Below, in pieces: positions 5,901-12,264 of a stretch of DNA of 12,264 nucleotides (within the stretch, counting starts at the first letter, position 1; each line of letters opens with the position of its first letter). A model generated the notes under the pieces. That model was not told where the DNA came from and searched no databases. It saw nothing but the letters and a program-made list of their open reading frames with translations. This DNA comes from Clostridiales bacterium UBA1775 (GTDB lineage Bacteria > Bacillota > Clostridia > Monoglobales > Firm-18), in assembly GCA_002314595.1 (NCBI GenBank), contig DCGP01000004.1, positions 1 to 12,264 of the forward strand, given 5' to 3'. A program made the position numbers and the translations under genes.

Positions 5901-8900
5901 ATCGCTCTTGCTTTCTCTCCTGATATGCTCTCAATAAACTTTTTGTCATTTAGGAATTTATCAAACATTTTTTTTGCATTTTGTTGATACCTAAGCATAT
6001 CTTCTTCGCCTTTTTGCAGATTGTGATATAGTTTAACCAAAGGGCTCGTATCATCATATCCTGTTACTCTCTTTATTACCGTTTCAGGCCTGATTAAATC
6101 AAAAACAATTTTTTTAACCGGTTTTGTCTTTTTCACTTCACCGATAACCTTTTCGCCTGCTTCATTTACACTCATGTATTTTTCAATTCTTACAAACAAG
6201 TTTTCTGTAGAATTGATATGGTCTATATGTAGCAGCCATTCTGCAAGTTCTGTTTTTTCATCCAAAGATAAATCATTTTCTATATCCTTTTTGAAGTTAC
6301 CGTTTTCGTCCTTTTGTTGCAGCTTTTCAAGTATATCTTTACCTGGTATATAGTCCGGATTATCCTTCATCCTTTTGTCAAGTGCTATAACTTCGTCAAT
6401 CTTTGCTTTTTCCGATTTTGTAAGTCTTTTGGCAACAGTATAAATACCCTTTGTTAATTCGTCGATTTCTTGCATTTGATTTTCAGTGAAATTCTTTCGG
6501 TTTCTAAGTCGTTTTATTCTTCTGAATAATTCGTCGTTTAAATTTTGTTCTTCAAGTCCTTCCGTCAACTTATAATATCTTTCTTGCAATTTTTGTAATT
6601 TTTTCTTTGTTTTGTTTAATGCTTCGCCGATTTCAAATGCTTCCTCACTTAAAACACTGTGTATGCCACCCATTGTATAGAATATAACGGTATTTGAAAC
6701 ATCGTCAATCGCTTCGGCTTTGTTGTTGTCATAAGGGTTATAATAAACATTTTCTATTCTCAATAATTGTTCGGCAATATGCTTTATCATATCCGCCTCT
6801 GTCAAAATGTCTGATGGAAACATTCCTTCTCCGTAAATCTCATTAAGTTCTCCCCAAATTGTATCGATTGCTGCACCGCCTTGATTAACAATTCGCATTT
6901 TCCCAAATACGCTTTTTCGGAAAGCATTATAGTCTGCAAAATCGCCCTTGTTAGTTATACTAATAGGAGTTTTTCTAAAATATTGTAAAACGCTCTTATA
7001 TGTTTCTGCATTTGGTGTTTCGGCAATGGCATTGTCAACAAGAATATTTGCAATACTGTTCGCTTTTTCCTTTACAATATCATAGCTGTAATTCTTATTA
7101 CCTTTATTTACCATATAATCACCTAAATCGGTGATTTTGTCAACAATATCCTTTGTTTTAAGATTTGTGCCAAACTCTTTTATAAGGGCTCTTGCGACAT
7201 ATGTTATATCCTTTTTATATACAGCATGGTTATTGTCAAGTAGTTGACTTCGCATTTTTTCTATTTTTGTTTTCAGCTCATTGTTCTCTTCCTTCAACCG
7301 CTCCGCTTCGCTCGTTTCATCAATCACACGTGATTTTTTTACATCATTTTCGAATATATTTCTTTTGCTATTTCGTTTTTCTCCTTTATAGTTTTCTTGT
7401 TTTTGAGTGGTTCTATAACCTTCAAAATTTGTTTCGATGACATTCCCCTCTCCGAGCATGCATTCAGCAAGTTTAATACATACGGTATCTTCGAATCCTT
7501 TGGAATTTCCATATTCATACATCTCCTTTGCACTTTGTATTTCATCATTACTATCAGTATTAAAAACAACAACCTTATTTATTACAGGTCGTTCAAAATC
7601 CCCGTCTGTTTGAATTATTTTGTTGTTTATCAAATATGCATAGTCTCCATTATTAGCAATAAAATAATTCTTATATTTATTGTTTAAGGTCTCTGAAAGC
7701 ATTGAATAAAATCTTGATATTTCTTTTTTATTTAATATTTCTGCTTCTAACGTCCACATAGTTCCAAATTGTTCGCTATCCTCACTTGTAATTGTTTTTG
7801 AAGACTTCGTATCAGCATCAATAACCCTTGAATACCTATTGTCCTTCTTCTCGCTGTTAAATCTCTCGGATAATGGTATAACCTTTCCGTTTTCGTCATA
7901 GGTTACTGCACGCAACTTTACATTATTAGCAACATTTTTGTAAACTTCATCTTCGTTTCCGTTGTCATAACCCCACTCATTAATGTCATTTCCATCAGTC
8001 CATACATCATCTATGGAAACTTCTTGTTCGATTATTCTATAATTACTCCATCCGTGCAGTTTTGCGTTGTCTATTGCATAACTTTTGCTTGGTGTAATCC
8101 AATCTCCATTCCTAAATTTATTTTCTTGAATGTTAGATGGTACTGAGCGATACATAGTAATAGTATTCTTTTTATTATTTATACAATCACGCAAATTTAC
8201 AATACTCTCTTTTTTGTATTCAACGGCGTTTCTATAGCTTCTTTCATCAAACACTTCAAATTCTAAATCACTAATATCAATACCGCCATTTATGTAATCA
8301 CCAAGTGATTGTGTGTCCTCAAAATCACCATTTTCAAACGCTTCTTTTCTGTCGTTAAATGTTTCAAAGTAAGCATTTTTTGATGGTGCTTTACCATTAA
8401 ATGCAGATGTTCCTTGATACTCTGAATCATTTGTATACCCTGCTTCCTTCGCAGCCTCTTCCACCATCTTTTGTGCCGTTTCTATGTCTCCACTTTCAAC
8501 CGCTTTTAGGTAGTCGCTGTCTAATGCACGTGATTTTTTTACATCTTTTTCAGAATTTTTCATATAATATCTATTGACAGATGTATCTTTTTGTGGTACA
8601 GTGTTGTCAATAGCTGACTTGTTTACTGTATCTACGCTTAATTGCGGTGCAGTCATTGAAGACAAGTCAGCTTTTATTATTTCTGCTTCATGCAAATAAA
8701 ACTTTGAATCACTCTCATTCTTTGGATATGATTTTACAACAACACCTACTATTGATAGTTCTCCATCAATATTTCCCTTTCCCGCAATAATAACTCTATC
8801 AACATTAGTATTATTATAGTTTTCAGATATGCTTATAATCTCGCCTTTTTCAATAACATTTTTAATAGCTTTTATTGATGTAAGCTTATTTTTCCCATAT

Positions 8901-11900
8901 CCATGCATAATAGTTGCTTTTGCACCGCTTTTAGATAGTTCAACCCTTCCTATTTCTTTGTTATACGCTGCAAATCCCTGCCCCTTAAAAATATCATGCA
9001 CATAATCAGATTTATTTTTATAGTTTTCTACTTTTTTATCGTAAAACACATCAAAAATCAATTCATTGCTTATTTTATCCTTATTGTCGTTTATGCTTTG
9101 TATAATTTGTTTTGTTTCTCCAAGCTTTGAATTATCAGAGAATGAAATTGAGTAAGCGTTCCCATACCTAACCTCACCATCAGGACTACCTCTCGTGCCA
9201 TTCACGTTGCCTTTTTTGGTTTCACTCTTAACGGCCGACATCACATCTTCCATTTGGCTACTTTCGGTAGTGCCGTTTGCGAATATGTTCATATTGGCAA
9301 TAGAGTCGCATACGATTTCTTCCCAAATCTCCTCTGCCGAAATCTCATTTCCCTCGCTTGCATATGCTTCTGCATAAGCTCGTGCCATTTCGTCAAACTT
9401 ACCACCGGTCATTTTGTTAATTCGGTTCCTTACCTTCTTAACATCATACTGCCTGCGAGAAACCATTATATGTGAAAGCTCATGTCTTGCAATCTGTTCG
9501 GGAGTAAATCTTTCATCATCTAATCTTACATATACTGTGTTCCCTTGCTTTACTCCTCTTGCGTTGCCGTCGGTAAAGGATAAATTTCCACCTCTAAAAT
9601 AAACAACATTAGCACCAACTGCTTTTGCCATATTGTCAATTTTAGTTGTATGTTTGTTGCTTCTTACAACGGTTACAGTGTTAGCGTCCGTACCATTTTT
9701 AATGCCTAACCCTTTTGCCGTTACTTGTCTTTCATCATATCTTGAAGCTTCTTCACTGTTTCCTCTGAAATATTGACTTTTTCCCCACGCAGAATTTTGT
9801 CTTGCGTTGCTCGCCACGCCTTGTACTTGTCCGCCGGAATAGAAGCCATCATTCCATTGGCTGCCACGTCTGTTATTCTGTCCATAATTAAATCCCCCTT
9901 CACTTTGCCCAACTAAATAACTTGCCATAGCTTGGGCTTGGTTTATTGTATTAAATTTACTTGTGTCTAATGTAACACCATTCTTGCCCATATTATAGCT
10001 ATCGTTCATCTCACGCATATATGATGGTGTATCTTGCCCTTCAATATATTCATTTTTGAAGGTTGCCTTTGCCGTTTCCGGCATTGATGCCGTAAATTTT
10101 GAAATGGTGTCTATGGCATTATTATACTCTTTGCTTGTTGTTTGGTCAACAACATTTTTTGGGTTAATGTATTCTTGTGCAACTGCCGAATTGTCAATGG
10201 CACTTTGCTCGGCCGATGTCAGCTTTTCATCATTTAACATTTTTGTATAAGCAGTTGTCAAAATTTTGGCATTTGCTTCACCCTTTACCGCTTCGGAGAA
10301 ATTGTCAACCACTGCGCTAATTTCCTCGCTCTGTATTTGCTCAAGATTTAGTTTATATAGCTTTCCAATCTCACTGCTTGAAATCTTTTGTCCGTCTAAT
10401 TGCTTCTCAGCCAACTTTTCGGCAAAGGCTCGTGCCTCTGTGCCGTTTGGTGCATCTAACCCTGTTTGAATTATGCTTGCTTCCTCACCGCTCCACATTC
10501 TGCCTTGCATAGTGTTTGAGTTTGCAATAGCATTAACTCCATGATATGCACCACCCATACCAATACCGGATAAACCACCCGATAAAAAAGCTGTAACATC
10601 GTCTTTAATAACTCCGTAAAAAACTTCTGTCAAAGCTTCGTTTGGTAACATTCCGCCGTTTACAAGTGAATAATACTGTTGTCTTAACTCCGATGTTTCT
10701 CCGTCAATTATATCATTTGCAATATTATTAAGTATATTAGATGCTACCTCTTCCGAGCCTTCGGACAAAAACGATTTTCCCGCTGCCGAAAGTATATTCT
10801 TCGGGTCGGCTAAAATGTTTTCAATACTCCATTTCTCGGTAATTGCTTCAATACTTCCTGCAATAATACCCTTTGCAAGTGCCTTTGTGTTAGAACTACC
10901 CTTTATTTTTTCGTTGATAATCGTATTTTCAGCAACGCTGTTTCCCATCATAAAAGATGTAATTGCAGAAGTCGCCTTTGTTGCAGCAGCACCTTCAAGC
11001 CCTAACGCACCGCCTACTACATTAGCACTTAAAATTCTTACCGCATTTTCGCCCATAGAGGTTAATGTGCTGTCTACAAATTGACCAACATTACCAATAA
11101 TAGGAGCTTCCTTTCCGTCGAACCATTTAGAAGCATATTCATTAGAAAATGTGTCATATATTGTATTCTTTTGATTTTCTGCGTTATGTATTGGTGAATA
11201 TGGGTCAATTTCTTCACCTTTTGCGGTTTTAATTGTGTCGCTGACATTTGCAATTGTTGAAACAATATCAAGTGCAGGCCTTCCTACAATCATTCCTGTT
11301 TTGCTACCCCAAGCAGCAAAGGAATTCTTTTTCATCATTTCCCTTTGGTCGTTGCTGGTTGCAAGTGTTTGAAGGAAATTAAAATCCCTAATCATTCCGT
11401 CACTTGCATAATCTTTATTAAAATCATACCCTATTTTACCGGTACTAACTTCCTCATATTGTTGCGGCTGAAATCCGTTTTTTCTTGCCCATACAACAAA
11501 ATCATCATAACTAAAGTTTTCATCAGCTTTAATACCGTATGTCTTTCCTATATCGTTCGCTCTTGAGCGTGCGTAAGCAGCATTATAAAGTGATGAAAAA
11601 TTTTCCAGTTTATGCCTTTGGTTAAATAACTCAGATAACTCATTCGCATTTTTGCCTTTATATGTTCCGTTTTCAATTTCTTTTTCAATATAATCTTGCC
11701 AATATCGAATATTTGAGACTGACAATTTTTCAATCTCTTTGTTGACCCTTTTAAGTTCACTGTCATTTTGATTTTTATTATACAATATGGTTTTGCCGTC
11801 GCCAATATCGCTTCCAAAACTCTCGTTTTTAAACTCGCTTTGTTTTATTCTTCCACCACGATTTGTAACATTGTTGTGCCAAACAATGTCGCTACCATCA

Positions 11901-12264
11901 ATCTTATATGTAATACCTTGTCCGTTTCTAACTTCATTCCAACGTGCTTCTTGTTCAGTTCTGTATTTTTCAATTTTTTGTTGCAATTCAAGAGCAGCAC
12001 TCTGTTTTTCTTGCTCTATCTTAATTGTATCTCCGGTATATGTCTTTTTTCTTGTTTCAGGTATAGTGTAAGTGCTAGCCTTTGGCATATAATTTTCACG
12101 TGCTGTATCAATCCTTTTTTGCAATTCTTCTAGATGTGTTTTACCAACAGTGTCTGCTCCGAAAGGAGCAATAGTTTTGTTTGTTGCCCCTTCTGTACTT
12201 TTGTTTGTTGTAGTTTTCTTTTGCTCAGCTAACTTTTTCGTATCTCCGGTATATGTCTTTTTTC
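2972..12264 (-). CDS. Giant phage polyvalent protein: metallopeptidase, nuclease-like, ART-like, NlpC/P60 (5' end outside window)
   Basis: The frame is open from the window edge to TAG at 2974-2972, giving at least 3096 residues; the true start is not visible (a TTG at 12124 is internal Leu). Numbering from 12124: a helical, charged N-terminus; a Gly/Ala-rich hydrophobic stretch at about 280-520; a Gly/Asn/Gln linker at about 740-810; a metallopeptidase with HELSH at 881-885 and a downstream EEIWEEIVCD; a barnase/EndoU/ColicinE5-like region at about 990-1150; an ADP-ribosyltransferase-like region at about 1200-1420 (Arg1326 in MYRSVP, SKSYA, INEWGYD); a coiled coil at about 1605-1628; long helical regions; and C-terminal NlpC/P60 (Cys2958, His3012, Glu3024). 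This matches phage polyvalent proteins, thought to be packaged and injected with DNA. The NlpC/P60 part would cut peptidoglycan and the others act in the host cell. Domain names are by eye. Confidence 0.93.
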   Translation of the reverse strand, partial: KKTYTGDTKKLAEQKKTTTNKSTEGATNKTIAPFGADTVGKTHLEELQKRIDTARENYMPKASTYTIPETRKKTYTGDTIKIEQEKQSAALELQQKIEKYRTEQEARWNEVRNGQGITYKIDGSDIVWHNNVTNRGGRIKQSEFKNESFGSDIGDGKTILYNKNQNDSELKRVNKEIEKLSVSNIRYWQDYIEKEIENGTYKGKNANELSELFNQRHKLENFSSLYNAAYARSRANDIGKTYGIKADENFSYDDFVVWARKNGFQPQQYEEVSTGKIGYDFNKDYASDGMIRDFNFLQTLATSNDQREMMKKNSFAAWGSKTGMIVGRPALDIVSTIANVSDTIKTAKGEEIDPYSPIHNAENQKNTIYDTFSNEYASKWFDGKEAPIIGNVGQFVDSTLTSMGENAVRILSANVVGGALGLEGAAATKATSAITSFMMGNSVAENTIINEKIKGSSNTKALAKGIIAGSIEAITEKWSIENILADPKNILSAAGKSFLSEGSEEVASNILNNIANDIIDGETSELRQQYYSLVNGGMLPNEALTEVFYGVIKDDVTAFLSGGLSGIGMGGAYHGVNAIANSNTMQGRMWSGEEASIIQTGLDAPNGTEARAFAEKLAEKQLDGQKISSSEIGKLYKLNLEQIQSEEISAVVDNFSEAVKGEANAKILTTAYTKMLNDEKLTSAEQSAIDNSAVAQEYINPKNVVDQTTSKEYNNAIDTISKFTASMPETAKATFKNEYIEGQDTPSYMREMNDSYNMGKNGVTLDTSKFNTINQAQAMASYLVGQSEGGFNYGQNNRRGSQWNDGFYSGGQVQGVASNARQNSAWGKSQYFRGNSEEASRYDERQVTAKGLGIKNGTDANTVTVVRSNKHTTKIDNMAKAVGANVVYFRGGNLSFTDGNARGVKQGNTVYVRLDDERFTPEQIARHELSHIMVSRRQYDVKKVRNRINKMTGGKFDEMARAYAEAYASEGNEISAEEIWEEIVCDSIANMNIFANGTTESSQMEDVMSAVKSETKKGNVNGTRGSPDGEVRYGNAYSISFSDNSKLGETKQIIQSINDNKDKISNELIFDVFYDKKVENYKNKSDYVHDIFKGQGFAAYNKEIGRVELSKSGAKATIMHGYGKNKLTSIKAIKNVIEKGEIISISENYNNTNVDRVIIAGKGNIDGELSIVGVVVKSYPKNESDSKFYLHEAEIIKADLSSMTAPQLSVDTVNKSAIDNTVPQKDTSVNRYYMKNSEKDVKKSRALDSDYLKAVESGDIETAQKMVEEAAKEAGYTNDSEYQGTSAFNGKAPSKNAYFETFNDRKEAFENGDFEDTQSLGDYINGGIDISDLEFEVFDERSYRNAVEYKKESIVNLRDCINNKKNTITMYRSVPSNIQENKFRNGDWITPSKSYAIDNAKLHGWSNYRIIEQEVSIDDVWTDGNDINEWGYDNGNEDEVYKNVANNVKLRAVTYDENGKVIPLSERFNSEKKDNRYSRVIDADTKSSKTITSEDSEQFGTMWTLEAEILNKKEISRFYSMLSETLNNKYKNYFIANNGDYAYLINNKIIQTDGDFERPVINKVVVFNTDSNDEIQSAKEMYEYGNSKGFEDTVCIKLAECMLGEGNVIETNFEGYRTTQKQENYKGEKRNSKRNIFENDVKKSRVIDETSEAERLKEENNELKTKIEKMRSQLLDNNHAVYKKDITYVARALIKEFGTNLKTKDIVDKITDLGDYMVNKGNKNYSYDIVKEKANSIANILVDNAIAETPNAETYKSVLQYFRKTPISITNKGDFADYNAFRKSVFGKMRIVNQGGAAIDTIWGELNEIYGEGMFPSDILTEADMIKHIAEQLLRIENVYYNPYDNNKAEAIDDVSNTVIFYTMGGIHSVLSEEAFEIGEALNKTKKKLQKLQERYYKLTEGLEEQNLNDELFRRIKRLRNRKNFTENQMQEIDELTKGIYTVAKRLTKSEKAKIDEVIALDKRMKDNPDYIPGKDILEKLQQKDENGNFKKDIENDLSLDEKTELAEWLLHIDHINSTENLFVRIEKYMSVNEAGEKVIGEVKKTKPVKKIVFDLIRPETVIKRVTGYDDTSPLVKLYHNLQKGEEDMLRYQQNAKKMFDKFLNDKKFIESISGEKARAIVLRNVTKADGTLDKTDIKVTPSYAMFLYMNSKNRNNLMHLGDGGVEIPDFDLLRKGKREKAKLNGTSIFLTPSTVKNIEKYLSKQEIEFCKTAEEYFNKFSKESINDVSRALFGINKANVKNYFPITTDRDFLIKELEMANYASVVSSMAGRLNERIENHKPIVAFALEDVIEKCIDTHSKFVGLAIPIRNFNALWNTSMTGVKQSVVTKADGKKHLTRYAITTVSKTFEKQFGTAGTEFIKNLMSSYTKSAVNQTSADRVLKKVRGNITQATLAGKKIAFNAPVSAKQSASYWAAAVEIGYAPLFKAYYNVVDKSVINKILDNNARYWIRTLSTSDAEIDTIQWTDNKTVRRLGIASMFYVNSEFKKLKRGTEEWYSKINDVFNDVITRTQPNYTAYERPQIIRSSGELVKTLYMFKTVPLQNLSIVYDAVNAKKYADIEYKNNKNEETLKKKKYYDRRFANAITSQLVSSFVFSCIQWAWDLAMGRKEKYEPEDKENATWLQHLSAWAKQIGITMLENGLGAFPILPELLRIVETATNTIMKLMDKEPYFDVSNFDFDNLIESSTNVVLDDVPSLFADVTKIILAQEDEKPDYEAVARDSYKLLADIGKFGGFGINNLKNVIKGIFNVSTTIYGKVTKQTHLADYMIERLNKEPLNNKIRFYDIVYRAYKSGDKKAFDDIVGMLSENIDKDKIYDVIVSREKDTLSEDAINELSKTDTYKNGGEAGQADLISLVKTYYGDITKRKLYGEACDTNKWVINAEKCNKEFGMPVSEFIEMYYKTKSCKSIGGIKYTKEEQQMLIINQFVKGQDNREAVYEMLKIPDEIWWQDDEFIQQSIDYARTYESMNVEFESNYDDVCTTASTYLGTPYVWGGTSPSGFDCSGLVQYAYKQNGISLPRTAREQYNVGTYVSKDNLEPGDLVFFKGDSGTTTAPGHVAIYIGEGQIIEAPQTGYVVCVTKLSNKSGYVGARRVK
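2975..3338 (-). other. C-terminal NlpC/P60 peptidoglycan peptidase domain
   Basis: The domain runs from YDDVCTTASTYLGTPYVWGG to the final GARRVK. Nucleophile Cys lies in FDCSGL (codon 3253-3251), base His in GHVAIYIG (codon 3091-3089), and the third residue is Glu in IIEAP (codon 3055-3053). Many family members have His at the third position; Glu is known in mycobacterial RipA, with the same 12-residue His-to-Glu spacing. It should cleave D-Glu/diamino-acid stem peptide links during infection. Confidence 0.9.
7327..8545 (-). repeat. Exact 19-bp direct repeats bracketing an in-frame effector cassette
   Basis: CACGTGATTTTTTTACATC occurs at 7327-7345 and 8527-8545, in the same frame of the giant gene, each encoding DVKKSR. 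The copies are exactly 1200 bp (400 codons) apart, so recombination between them would delete the ADP-ribosyltransferase-like region and the following domain without shifting the frame. A related SRVID junction lies between them near 7830. Confidence 0.8.
7860..8530 (-). other. ADP-ribosyltransferase-like (ART-PolyVal type) region
   Basis: A helical lead-in (DYLKAVESGDIETAQKMV) typical of phage polyvalent proteins precedes MYRSVP (Arg codon 8149-8147), then ITPSKSYA and EQEVSIDDVW with INEWGYD. This order resembles the R, S-T-S and acidic motifs of ART folds. The S-T-S-like motif is SKS, so activity is uncertain. It ends in VIPLSERFN, a junction often seen in such proteins. Confidence 0.55.
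8670..9150 (-). other. Barnase/EndoU/ColicinE5-like (PBECR type) region
   Basis: A compact alpha/beta stretch includes HGYGKNKLTS, an IEKGEII strand, NVDRVIIAGK, VGVVVKSYP and FYLHEAEII. This pattern recalls the phage barnase/EndoU/ColicinE5/RelE-like nuclease domains of polyvalent proteins. Family assignment is from memory of the pattern; catalytic residues cannot be assigned with confidence. Confidence 0.45.
9290..9670 (-). other. Zinc metallopeptidase (MPTase-PolyVal type) domain
   Basis: HELSH (codons 9484-9470) gives the two zinc-binding His and the catalytic Glu of a HEXXH peptidase. EEIWEEIVCDS, about 60 residues downstream (near 9340-9300), supplies a likely third, acidic ligand. It is preceded by a short strand with NVVYFRGG. 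Such domains in polyvalent proteins are proposed to process the polyprotein or attack host proteins. Confidence 0.75.
9721..9885 (-). CDS. Possible embedded small ORF in another frame of the giant gene
   Basis: ATG at 9885 is preceded by AAGGGGGA and opens a 54-residue frame ending in TAA at 9723-9721. It encodes a charged sequence that looks like a folded helical protein (for example ADKYKAWRATQDKILRGEKV, then EETVKKLQDMMKDK). The giant frame here encodes a low-complexity Gly/Asn/Gln/Ser linker with less protein-like composition, so overprinting, or an ancestral frame lost by compensating frameshifts, is possible. The frame can be extended upstream to 9912. Its third codon positions are unusually GC-rich for this window, which argues for a chance shadow. 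No function is recognised. Confidence 0.3.
   Translation of the reverse strand: MDRITDVAANGMMASIPADKYKAWRATQDKILRGEKVNISEETVKKLQDMMKDK
12027..12264 (-). repeat. 25-bp direct repeat near the window edge
   Basis: The same 25 bases lie at 12027-12051 and 12240-12264 (both contain CTCCGGTATATGTC), 213 bp or 71 codons apart, in the same frame of the giant gene and encoding KKTYTGDT. The second copy touches the window edge, so the repeat may be longer or have more copies outside. Confidence 0.8.

Noticed and set aside
7339..7572. 77-codon minus-strand ORF in another frame of the giant gene, with a protein-like C-terminal part
   Set aside because: No clear ribosome site, and the giant frame is itself well formed in this stretch; unlike 9721-9885, there is no low-complexity contrast.
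12122..12124. TTG at 12124 as the start of the giant protein
   Set aside because: The frame stays open without a stop to the window edge, no ribosome site precedes the TTG, and the repeat KKTYTGDT continues upstream in frame.
1..12264. CRISPR array or insertion sequence
   Set aside because: No regularly spaced identical repeats with unique spacers, and no transposase or terminal inverted repeats were seen.

Overview
The window looks like part of a temperate phage or phage-like integrative element of an AT-rich Firmicute, probably a Clostridia relative. The reasons are the low GC content, consensus sigma-A promoters, strong AGGAGG-type ribosome binding sites, a tyrosine integrase beside an attachment-like region, and a gigantic phage-type polyvalent protein. 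No host housekeeping gene is visible.

Left part (1-1534, plus strand): the tail of an unidentified acidic protein (1-126) is followed by a control region of about 325 bases and the integrase gene (453-1484). The control region holds a perfect-consensus promoter (207-235), a transcribed leader with two tandem 38-base units that each fold as an H-type pseudoknot and differ by compensating changes, an intrinsic terminator (363-391), and a 10-codon leader ORF (407-439) whose stop abuts the integrase ribosome binding site. This twin-pseudoknot leader is the most novel-looking item here.

Middle (1485-1943): no gene. It holds the integrase terminator, two TTGACAAC repeats 11 bp apart, three GTTAAAA repeats at 10-11 bp spacing, a long inverted repeat, a block matching the 3' end of a tRNA or tmRNA gene on the minus strand (1685-1707), and a further TTGACAAC on the far side. 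This is read as an attP site. Arm-like repeats lie on both sides of the core and no tRNA body is present, so the sequence may come from a circular or unintegrated genome. A bidirectional terminator (1833-1862) separates it from the minus-strand genes.

Right part (minus strand): a two-gene operon encodes a DUF4065/Panacea-domain protein (2236-2712) and, overlapping it by 17 bases, a small two-helix membrane protein (1944-2252). It has its own promoter and an inverted repeat over the -10 region, and resembles a Panacea-type toxin-antitoxin pair. Upstream of it, and covering three quarters of the window, is one open reading frame (2972 to beyond 12264, at least 3096 residues). It carries, in order, a hydrophobic segment, an HELSH metallopeptidase, a barnase/EndoU/ColicinE5-like region, an ADP-ribosyltransferase-like region, long helical segments and a C-terminal NlpC/P60 peptidase. 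This is the architecture of phage polyvalent proteins, which are thought to enter the host cell with the DNA.

The parts fit a temperate phage: the integrase module and attachment site manage lysogeny, the possible TA pair would stabilise the element or protect the lysogen, and the virion polyvalent protein opens the wall and delivers effectors. Domain names rest on motif reading by eye; no database search was possible.
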